From: a virus
DNA: 32,284 bases
Virus record (IMG/VR): IMGVR_UViG_3300025098_000170
Span: 1-32,284 of that record
Direction: 5' to 3' (one strand)
A program made the translations under genes and the position numbers. Shown here piece after piece: positions 21,186-28,559 of this stretch. The notes under the pieces were generated by a model. The model saw nothing but the letters and a program-made list of their open reading frames with translations, was not told where the DNA came from and did no database searches. Positions within the stretch are counted from its first letter, which is position 1. Each line of letters opens with the position of its first letter.

Positions 21186-24100
21186 ATGATACCTAGCAAT
21201 AACGGAAAAGTAGAACCTTGTTCACACATATCTTCTAATTGTGTTGTATGGCAAGGACCAGACATTGAGTGTATTAACCTATGTAATGGTGATACAGTTA
21301 GTGATGTAGTAGCTAAACTTGCAACAGAGGTATGCGACCTTATAGATGGAACATGTACTTGTAATCCTACTTTAGATATTACTGTAGGTTGTTTAACAGG
21401 TATTTCAGATCCAACTGATTTAGATGAAGTTATTAATGCTATTATAACTGAGTTATGTACAACAAGTAATGCTAGACAAAGTATAGCTGTTGCTAATATA
21501 ACAGGATCATTAGCTCTTCCAGTTTGTTTACAATATACTGATCCATCTACTGGTCAGCTTGTAACACAGCTTCCTATAGAAACATATGCTACAAGATTAG
21601 CTGCAAAGATTTGTGATTTAAATAATGCAATTAACATTATTAATACATCACTAACAAACTTTGAATCTAGATTATCTATCATTGAGTCTTGTGTATTACC
21701 ATGTACAAATGAAACAAATGAGGTAGAGGTTGTATCATCTTGTTTATTTTCTTCTGAGCTGGTAAAAAGTTCAACATTACTACTTGCATTAGAAACAGCG
21801 TATTGTCAGACAAGAGATGCAATTGGTCAGGTTCCTGCTATAAATAATGCAATAAACGCACAATGTATATTTGGAACTGATGATCAATTATCATCTAATG
21901 GTACATATAGCGGAAACACATTATGGACTAATACTCCAAGTAACTTAGCCGATTCACATAAGAATCAATGGGTTGTTATATGTGACTTATATAATGCTGT
22001 ACAAAGCATTCAAGAGAACTGCTGTGATAGTGGATGTGCTGCAACTACCTTTAACTTTGCTACAACAACAATTGAAACATTAGGTGTAGCAACAGCAATT
22101 AACTTTAACTTTACAACATCTACTGTTCCTAGAGGATTTTCAGATTGTGGTAGTATGATTACTATTACAGATCAGAATGGTGCATCAGTAACTCAAGCAT
22201 TTGATGTTTATGTATTACAATCAAATCCTACTGGTACATCAGTAACAGTTACAGCATTAGATGTAACAGCAGCATTAAGCATTAAAGTAGATTTCTGTGC
22301 ATCAGATAATGATAGCACTTGTGAAGAGACTATTAACCGCACTATTCCTTTAGGCATTGCTTGTCCTTCTGACTTTGCTGTAAGTAATGAAACAAATACT
22401 ACTGTAGATATAAGCTTTACAAATGGCTTAGGTACTACAGTAACATACGAAGTAGAAGTAACAGATAATACTACCGGTAACGTAGCTAGTACAGTTACTA
22501 TATCAAGTCCTGGAGTAAGCGTTAGTGAAACTATTTCTGGCTTAAGTAAAGGCACATCGTATAACTTTACGTTAAAGATTATTACATCAGCTGGTTTAGA
22601 ACAAGTTTGTCCTGCAGTTATAGCCACAACTACTGGTACAGCATGTACAGTATTTGATGTAACTACAGCAGGTACTCCTGTATCAAATCCTGAAACAGAT
22701 TGGATTTACTTAGGTTATGATGATACAGCACCTACAGATTATTACTATGATGCAGATGCTCAAGAAATTATTGCAGTAGCAAGAACAGTTACACCTGTAG
22801 ATATTAGAACTGCATTTGACGGTGGTGGTGCTACTGATCCAACTGTATCTGGTGCAGGTGTAGTTGATTTTGATATTAGTACAGCTGGTATGACAGCATC
22901 AGATACTATTACAGCGTCTTATAGTGCAGATGGAATAACATTTGTAGCTGGAGGAACTGTAAATGGTTCTGGTATTTCTAATCCATATAACTTTAACTTT
23001 GCAACAGGGGCTACTTCAGGTAAGCTTTATATTAGAGTTAGAGTAGAGAATGCTGGTTCATTATCAGCATATGCAGAATTTGTTTGGGATTTTGAATCTA
23101 ATTTCTTTATTAGAACTGCAGGTCCCCTTACAAATATATTAGCAGATGGTGCAGGTAATGCGCATCCTAATGGGTTATCTATAGAGAGTCAGTCATTAAC
23201 TTGTGGCACAAATACTTACAATATTACAGGTAGCAAAATTGATTTTTACTATGTAAGACCTATTACTCTTAACAGCATTCAATATTATATGTATGTTGCA
23301 TTTACAAATAGTGCTGGTCCAAATCGAGTAGTATTTTGTTGTGATGCTCCATCTATTCTTGGTGCAGATAATGTTGCAGACAATGCTCAAGAATATGTAG
23401 AGTATGGTGGCACGGGTGTATATAATATTAACTTTATATTAGGCGAGGGAGATCTTGTAGTAAGTGTTACTACTCCACCTGTTGCAGGTACACTTGTAGA
23501 TAACGGTACTGTAAATTCATTTGGTGAGAACAGAAATCCACTTAATAGAAGATTTACATATACTCATGATGGTGCAACAGATCACTCAGATATATTCTCA
23601 TTACAATTAACAAATAGTGCGGGTACTGTAACTGAAACAAGATCATACCAAATTCAAGTTATACCAGATGCGTTTATTGGATTACCAGGTACAGCTAAAA
23701 ACATATTTGCATTTATTGATACAACTTCTTATACAGTAACTAGAGGTACTGCATTAATTAATGGTTTGAATGCATGGGCTACTCAATATGCTACAGATTG
23801 CTCATGGACTGGTTCATTATATATTGTTCCTGTTCAAGATAATAATCACATAGGATATATTAAAGCAGTGGTTGATACTGGAACAAGTGCTAGCTTAGAT
23901 CCTGCAGCTGGATGGGTTGCTTTACGCAGTCTACCAACAGATTGGACTGGTGGGGCAGCAGTTCCTAATCCAGGAGTCATGGTATTATCATTTTCTAATG
24001 AGTCTGATCCTGATTATCATAATTCAACATTAGCGGCAGGATGGGCTCTTAGTTCTGGTTTCCAACCTTCTACAGCATATCAAAATAATTATGATGAACT

Positions 24101-24548
24101 TCATGATATTATTAATGGTACTGGTGTAAGTACATGGGGTGCTACTCAAGCATTTGGTGGTACACCTCCATTTTCAGCTGGATTTTCTATACTATATTAT
24201 CCAACCACTGGTGGACCAGCAGCAGCAGAAGCAGCAGCAGTTCTTCAAGGACTTGGTTCATATTATGCAAGAATGATTGATACATATGAGTATGGTGTTA
24301 AAACAGCAGCAGATGTAACATCTTATTTATTACAAGGTGTTACTCCATCTGCAGTTAATCCTTACGAGGGTTCTAAGACTACAACTGGCATTGCTATTGA
24401 AGGTCTATTAAAGAAGAATTTTATGATGATGTTAAATCAAGGCTATACAGCTCCTGCAGATTGGGATTTTGCATCTGATAGATTTAAAGATGATATGACA
24501 GCAGCTGCTAATGCAGGTAGTAATGCAGCTTGTCCATCAGTTCCATAA
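21186..24548 (+). CDS. 1120-aa multidomain adhesin or fibre
   Basis: N-terminal about 250 residues are Cys-rich, with recurring helical phrases (NGDTVSDVVAKLATEVCDLI; YATRLAAKICDLNNAI; NQWVVICDLYNAVQSI) that look like a multi-copy anchor. About 285-395 is beta-rich. About 396-482 is a fibronectin type III domain (DFAVSNETNTTVDISFT, SETISGLSKGTSYNFTLKI). About 490-740 is Thr/Ala-rich beta. About 748-832 resembles a CSPG/cadherin-like repeat (FTYTHDGATDHSDIFSLQL). About 838-1115 is a C-terminal globular domain opening KNIFAFIDTTS, possibly vWA-like. It is the largest complete gene here after a promoter-like element and has an SD-like AAGGAAG. A receptor-contacting or polysaccharide-binding surface protein is likely. 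Confidence 0.72.
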   Translation: MIPSNNGKVEPCSHISSNCVVWQGPDIECINLCNGDTVSDVVAKLATEVCDLIDGTCTCNPTLDITVGCLTGISDPTDLDEVINAIITELCTTSNARQSIAVANITGSLALPVCLQYTDPSTGQLVTQLPIETYATRLAAKICDLNNAINIINTSLTNFESRLSIIESCVLPCTNETNEVEVVSSCLFSSELVKSSTLLLALETAYCQTRDAIGQVPAINNAINAQCIFGTDDQLSSNGTYSGNTLWTNTPSNLADSHKNQWVVICDLYNAVQSIQENCCDSGCAATTFNFATTTIETLGVATAINFNFTTSTVPRGFSDCGSMITITDQNGASVTQAFDVYVLQSNPTGTSVTVTALDVTAALSIKVDFCASDNDSTCEETINRTIPLGIACPSDFAVSNETNTTVDISFTNGLGTTVTYEVEVTDNTTGNVASTVTISSPGVSVSETISGLSKGTSYNFTLKIITSAGLEQVCPAVIATTTGTACTVFDVTTAGTPVSNPETDWIYLGYDDTAPTDYYYDADAQEIIAVARTVTPVDIRTAFDGGGATDPTVSGAGVVDFDISTAGMTASDTITASYSADGITFVAGGTVNGSGISNPYNFNFATGATSGKLYIRVRVENAGSLSAYAEFVWDFESNFFIRTAGPLTNILADGAGNAHPNGLSIESQSLTCGTNTYNITGSKIDFYYVRPITLNSIQYYMYVAFTNSAGPNRVVFCCDAPSILGADNVADNAQEYVEYGGTGVYNINFILGEGDLVVSVTTPPVAGTLVDNGTVNSFGENRNPLNRRFTYTHDGATDHSDIFSLQLTNSAGTVTETRSYQIQVIPDAFIGLPGTAKNIFAFIDTTSYTVTRGTALINGLNAWATQYATDCSWTGSLYIVPVQDNNHIGYIKAVVDTGTSASLDPAAGWVALRSLPTDWTGGAAVPNPGVMVLSFSNESDPDYHNSTLAAGWALSSGFQPSTAYQNNYDELHDIINGTGVSTWGATQAFGGTPPFSAGFSILYYPTTGGPAAAEAAAVLQGLGSYYARMIDTYEYGVKTAADVTSYLLQGVTPSAVNPYEGSKTTTGIAIEGLLKKNFMMMLNQGYTAPADWDFASDRFKDDMTAAANAGSNAACPSVP

Positions 24549-24558
24549 ACAATAAAAA

Positions 24559-25122
24559 ATGGCTTGTAATACTTGTAATAAAATTAGTTCTAAATGTAGC
24601 TGTCCTAATAACAGTTTAACTACACCATGTAGTTATACTAACTGTTCAACAGGATCTGAAAGATGTGCTGATATAACTTGTGCAGAATGTGTAAGTTATT
24701 GCGGTACTACCTTTGAGATTACTACTGGAGGTCAGACAATTAGAGTAGATACAGGTGAGCGTTTAGATGCTATTGTTCAAAAATTAGCTCTCATGATTAG
24801 TGCAGGTGTAGGTGCGTGTACAGCAAATAATGTTCATCATGCACCATATAATGTTTATGTAGAGAATATAACAGCCACAACTGCAGATATTGTATGGGGT
24901 GGTACATCATCATTAACAGATCATTTTGATGTATTTTTATCTGCATTGACACCGGTATCATATGTACAACAGAATACAGCAGATATTCCAAGTACAACAT
25001 TAAAATTTGGAGTTACAGGTTTAGCAGCAGCAACATCATATAGATTGAAAGTTCAATCTACAGATGCTGGAGCAGCAACTTGTGATAGCGTTGAAGTAAT
25101 TATTACTACAGCAGCGGCATAA
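24559..25122 (+). CDS. Cys-knot plus FN3 virion protein
   Basis: 187 aa in three parts. Residues 1-50 hold ten Cys within 48 residues, opening ACNTCNKISSKCSC. Residues about 52-85 read TFEITTGGQTIRVDTGERLD then AIVQKLALMISAG, resembling the anchor phrase of the 1120-aa protein. Residues about 95-187 are a fibronectin type III domain (APYNVYVENITATTADIVWG, LKFGVTGLAAATSYRLKVQS). It follows the 1120-aa gene by 10 nt and is probably assembled with it. A terminator follows. FN3 on phage particles is known to help attach to cell-surface glycans. Confidence 0.72.
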   Translation: MACNTCNKISSKCSCPNNSLTTPCSYTNCSTGSERCADITCAECVSYCGTTFEITTGGQTIRVDTGERLDAIVQKLALMISAGVGACTANNVHHAPYNVYVENITATTADIVWGGTSSLTDHFDVFLSALTPVSYVQQNTADIPSTTLKFGVTGLAAATSYRLKVQSTDAGAATCDSVEVIITTAAA

Positions 25123-25166
25123 CAACAGTAGTAGTGTTTTGTTGGTTTTTCACTGCGTAAGTTGGG

Positions 25167-25191
25167 AGGGGGTTGTAAAGACCCCCTTTTT
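25167..25191 (+). terminator. Intrinsic terminator closing the adhesin block
   Basis: AGGGGGT (25167-25173) and ACCCCCT (25181-25187) around TGTAAAG, followed by TTTT. It is 45 nt after the stop of the FN3 gene. Confidence 0.85.
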
Positions 25192-25202
25192 ATTAAATAA
25201 TC

Positions 25203-25222
25203 TTTTGTAGTTTTATACAAAG
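25203..25222 (+). promoter_or_regulatory. Putative late promoter element, copy 5
   Basis: TTTTGTAGTTTTATACAAAG lies right after the terminator and 6 nt before the phosphoesterase ATG. Spacing as in copies 3 and 6. Confidence 0.4.
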
Positions 25223-25228
25223 TTTTTT

Positions 25229-26431
25229 ATGAGTAACCTAAGAGATAGAGTAATAAAATCATTTGCCTGGAAAAAGTCTAATAAGCATTGTGCTAAAAGA
25301 TTGGGTATTACAATTGAAAAGTATCAATATATAAAAGATCAAGTTAGAGCAGAAAAGTTAAAAGGTAAAGTTGAGCAATTAAAAGATAAAATTGAACAGC
25401 AAGTTAACTTAGATAAGGGCGAAGCAAAGCTTTCAGGTATATTTGATCATGAGCCTAAGAGTCCTGAAGAAATAATAGACTTATTAAATATAGATACTGC
25501 AGAGTGGAAGCTATCATCTTATTGGAATAAACAGATGGGAGATCACTGGAGAGTATCTGCTCTAGTTACAAGAATAAAAGACCAATCAGAAAAATACTTT
25601 AAAGAACTTTTAGATAATTGGGAACCAAAAACTTATACTATTCCTGCTGTAGATATAGATAAGTTATCTACAAATAAACTAGAAGTATGCGGTGTGATGT
25701 CATTACAGGACATACACTTTGGTAAAGAAGGTAATGAAACTGTAGATAAAGAATTTGAGGATACTATAATAAACTTAGTAGAGAGAGCTACTATGTCTCA
25801 TTATATATCTCACATGTACTTTGTAGTAGGAGGCGATCTAATTAACATGGATACATTTGATGGAACAACTACAAAAGGTACACCATTGAATAATTGTGCG
25901 TCTGCTACAGAAGCTTATATACAAGCTTTTGATGCAATGCATTGGGCCATTAACTTTATAAAAGCACACTGTGATATACTTACTGTTGTTTATATTCCTG
26001 GTAATCATGACCGCTTATCATCATTCCACTTAGCACATGCATTATCCAAGTCTATTGATTGTGAAGATATTATGTGGGATATAGAATATAGTGAGCGTAA
26101 GGTTCATGTATGGCATGACAACTTTAATGCATTTGAGCATGGTGATGCTAATTCTAAAAATACACCTATTGTATATGCTACTGAGTTTGCAGAAGAGTGG
26201 GGTATGACTAAGAATAGAACTTTATTTACAGGTCACTACCATAGTAATAGAAAGGTAGAGTATGTGACAACTAGTGAGAACACTGGATTTATTCATAAGA
26301 CTTTACCAAGTTTATCTAATACAGATTATTATCATTATCATAATAAATATGTAGGTAATAGAAGATCAGGTAAACTAGAATTACAACATCCGCATATAGG
26401 AAACATATGTGAACTGACGTATTCAGTATAA
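25229..26431 (+). CDS. Calcineurin-like metallophosphoesterase with N-terminal HTH-like region
   Basis: 400 aa. The N-terminal 140 residues are helical and charged. About 16-38 (NKHCAKRLGITIEKYQYIKD) is HTH-like and is followed by a Lys/Glu coiled helix. From about 152 all metallophosphoesterase motifs are intact: Asp161-Ile-His163, GGD (Asp203), GNHD (258-261), His304-Gly-Asp and GHYH (335-338). This family includes SbcD/Mre11 nucleases and nucleotide or protein phosphatases. It should be an active two-metal enzyme; the substrate is not evident. The HTH-like part hints at DNA. It sits between virion genes with its own promoter-like element, so delivery in the particle or use in late infection are both possible. 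Confidence 0.85.
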   Translation: MSNLRDRVIKSFAWKKSNKHCAKRLGITIEKYQYIKDQVRAEKLKGKVEQLKDKIEQQVNLDKGEAKLSGIFDHEPKSPEEIIDLLNIDTAEWKLSSYWNKQMGDHWRVSALVTRIKDQSEKYFKELLDNWEPKTYTIPAVDIDKLSTNKLEVCGVMSLQDIHFGKEGNETVDKEFEDTIINLVERATMSHYISHMYFVVGGDLINMDTFDGTTTKGTPLNNCASATEAYIQAFDAMHWAINFIKAHCDILTVVYIPGNHDRLSSFHLAHALSKSIDCEDIMWDIEYSERKVHVWHDNFNAFEHGDANSKNTPIVYATEFAEEWGMTKNRTLFTGHYHSNRKVEYVTTSENTGFIHKTLPSLSNTDYYHYHNKYVGNRRSGKLELQHPHIGNICELTYSV

Positions 26432-26456
26432 TAAATTGTACCATATGTCCTGTTTT

Positions 26457-26476
26457 TTTTGTAAATTATACATATA
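26457..26476 (+). promoter_or_regulatory. Putative late promoter element, copy 6
   Basis: TTTTGTAAATTATACATATA, the best fit to a consensus TTTTGTANATTATAYATATA shared by six gaps. It ends 3 nt before the ATG at 26480, so transcripts would be nearly leaderless if it is a -10-type element. A translational role is the alternative. Confidence 0.45.
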
Positions 26477-26479
26477 GTG

Positions 26480-27019
26480 ATGGGTAATAGTTTTAAGAAA
26501 CCAGATTTAAATGCTCCTAGATTTAGAGAAAAACGTCTAGGGTTTTTAAATAAGAAAACTATAAATGAGTTTAAGGAGTTGAAACCTCTTTACTCTGATA
26601 TAGATGACGACAAACTTAAAGCTATTATAAGGATATATAACCGAAGGCTATGGGAGGGGGTTATTGAGCACAGGGATGGCGTAGAGCTACCTAACTCATT
26701 AGGTTATTTATTTATTGGGACTTGTCCCCCATCTAAAGGTGGTAATGTAGATTTTGCTTTATCTAGTAAATATGGCAAAAGTCTAAGAAACAAAAATTGG
26801 GATACAGACGGTAACATTGGAAAAATATTTTATACAAACTGGTCAACAAAGTATAGATTTCAAAATAGAGATCTATGGGGATTTACAGCAACAAGAGAGT
26901 TTAAGAGAACCGTTGCAAAGCAATATCCTAAACGTTGGACTAGATATATAAAAATGAAAAGTAGATTCCGTGTTGCTAGCCTGTATAAAAACAGGAAGAG
27001 CAATGGCAAAGATCAATGA
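26480..27019 (+). CDS. Conserved tail-module protein, possibly IHF-like
   Basis: 179 aa from ATG 26480; a GTG directly before it at 26477 could also serve. Residues about 30-82 (KAIIRIYNRRLWEGVIEHRD then GVELPNSLGYLFIGT) have the helix-then-LP.LG.L pattern of HU/IHF proteins. An IHF-like protein is expected in this position upstream of the gp4-like gene in crAss-like phages. The second half is aromatic and basic (NWDTDGNIGKIFYTNWSTKY, RFRVASLYKNRKSNGKDQ). It is clearly coding and overlaps the next start by 17 nt. The IHF-like reading is tentative. Confidence 0.7.
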   Translation: MGNSFKKPDLNAPRFREKRLGFLNKKTINEFKELKPLYSDIDDDKLKAIIRIYNRRLWEGVIEHRDGVELPNSLGYLFIGTCPPSKGGNVDFALSSKYGKSLRNKNWDTDGNIGKIFYTNWSTKYRFQNRDLWGFTATREFKRTVAKQYPKRWTRYIKMKSRFRVASLYKNRKSNGKDQ

Positions 27020-27677
27020 GGTCATATCTAGAATAAGAGGTCAAGTAAAAGGGAGCACGGAAGATGCATTCCTTACTGACAGATATATTTATAGTTTAGT
27101 TATTAAGTTTGCTCAAATATTAATGCGCAGACAGGATTTTGCAAATAAACTAATGAAGTTTAATCCTGTTTGGAAAACGCTTCCTTTTATAGAGCTTATT
27201 GATGTAGATAAAGTAGAGGCAAAGTGTACTGGAATATCTAGCGGTTGTACAATCAAAAGAAGCAAAGACAAGCTTCCTGAAATGATTGAGGGGTATTGGG
27301 GTCCATTGATTAGGACTGTAAGCTCCATAGACGGCTCTGTAGAGCTTCAACCTACTCAACCTGGTACTTATGTATCAATGAGTAAGACAACGTCCTTTAA
27401 ATACAATAAGAGAAAATACTTCTGGTATTTAGATGGATACTTGTATATGCCTAATATAGAATGGGATGCTATAAAGCTTGAAGGTGTATTTAATGATGAT
27501 ATATCAGATTGGCTATGTGATTCACCAGATGAGTGTGTTCCACGTTATGAGCAAGAGCTATATGTACCTGAAGCGTTGTTAGCTGAAATAGAAAATCAAG
27601 TTGTTTCCGGAATGTTTAACACAATGAAAGTTCCTCAAGAAGATGGGGACAATCAGATTAATGTACATAGATCATGA
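27003..27677 (+). CDS. Conserved tail/ring-type protein
   Basis: 224 aa from ATG 27003 (MAKINEVISRIRGQVK). An earlier ATG at 26970 is rejected because it adds 11 residues wholly inside the preceding gene. The N-terminal helices are LTDRYIYSLVIKFAQILMRR. The middle is beta-rich with Cys (KVEAKCTGISSGCTIKRSKD), then YFWYLDGYLYMPNIEWD, a phrase typical of structural proteins that precede the gp4-like ring in crAss-like phages. The C-terminus is acidic. It overlaps the next start by 4 nt (ATGA). Specific role not known. Confidence 0.72.
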   Translation: MAKINEVISRIRGQVKGSTEDAFLTDRYIYSLVIKFAQILMRRQDFANKLMKFNPVWKTLPFIELIDVDKVEAKCTGISSGCTIKRSKDKLPEMIEGYWGPLIRTVSSIDGSVELQPTQPGTYVSMSKTTSFKYNKRKYFWYLDGYLYMPNIEWDAIKLEGVFNDDISDWLCDSPDECVPRYEQELYVPEALLAEIENQVVSGMFNTMKVPQEDGDNQINVHRS

Positions 27678-28558
27678 GTGTATCACATAAATATAGAACG
27701 TTTGATCAACTATTGGAAGATGTTATGGTTGACTTTTCAACCTATGCATTAGAAGGTATGATAGAACCGCAACAACTTATTAAGGTTGCCACAAGAGTAA
27801 ACTATGATTTAGGTTTAAGAATACATAGAACTAAAGAAGTTGTTCTTGATATTGAACACGGTAAAGCTCAGTTGCCTTCTGACTTTGCATATCTAAACTA
27901 TGCATTTAGATGTGGTGATTACACTGTTGTACAACAAATGCCATCAGGTACACATATTGAAACTACTAATGATGTACCATATAAACCAGCTCCTGGTGAA
28001 GCAGGCCCTTGCGAAGATCCTGAGTGTAGAGATGTGTGTGTTATTAAAACTTGTAATGACAAGAACAGCTATCAATTAGTACAGCGTATTGGTGGTGGTC
28101 AGTACAGAACATACACAGCATTTAGATCATTAAAGATTCAAAACGTAAATGATCAAGTATGTGATTGCCCAAACATTAGTGAGCAAGCGCACGATATAGC
28201 AGAAATTAAAGATGGGTTTATGGTGACTAGTTTTACAACAGGTTGTGTATACATAAGCTATCAAGGTGCAATGGAAGATAATAGCGGTAATCTTTTAGTG
28301 CTAGATCATCCATATTGTAATGAATACTATGAGTATGCTCTTAAACAACGTATACTAGAGAACATGGTATTTGCAGGTGAGAATGTAGCAAATCAATTAA
28401 ACTTGATTGAATCAAGATTAAGAGCTGCAAGGAATAATGCATTAGGATTTGTTAATACACCTAACTTCCAAGAAATGCAAAAGATATGGTGGACTAATAG
28501 AAGAGCCCAGTATCATAATTATTATAACATGTTCAAGAGTTATCCTGTAACCGGTTAA
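27674..28558 (+). CDS. Tail tubular/ring protein, P22 gp4-like
   Basis: 294 aa. N-terminus FDQLLEDVMVDFSTYALEGM followed by LIKVATRVNYDLGLRIHRTK, then a beta core beginning VVLDIEHGKAQLPSDFAYLN. A Cys-rich insertion covers about 112-170 (PCEDPECRDVCVIKTC, VCDCPN). The C-terminal helices are NEYYEYALKQRILENMVFAG and LIESRLRAARNNALGFV, ending with a WW/Tyr-rich tail. This matches the P22 gp4-like tail protein conserved next to the stabilization protein in crAss-like phages. It should form a dodecameric ring that joins portal to tail. The Cys-rich insertion may add metal or disulfide bracing. It ends 1 nt before the stabilization gene. Confidence 0.82.
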   Translation: MSVSHKYRTFDQLLEDVMVDFSTYALEGMIEPQQLIKVATRVNYDLGLRIHRTKEVVLDIEHGKAQLPSDFAYLNYAFRCGDYTVVQQMPSGTHIETTNDVPYKPAPGEAGPCEDPECRDVCVIKTCNDKNSYQLVQRIGGGQYRTYTAFRSLKIQNVNDQVCDCPNISEQAHDIAEIKDGFMVTSFTTGCVYISYQGAMEDNSGNLLVLDHPYCNEYYEYALKQRILENMVFAGENVANQLNLIESRLRAARNNALGFVNTPNFQEMQKIWWTNRRAQYHNYYNMFKSYPVTG

Positions 28559-28559
28559 T

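Noticed and set aside
26431-26479. Terminator after the phosphoesterase gene
   Set aside because: A T-run is present, but no stem precedes it. The Ts fit better as the start of promoter-like copy 6.
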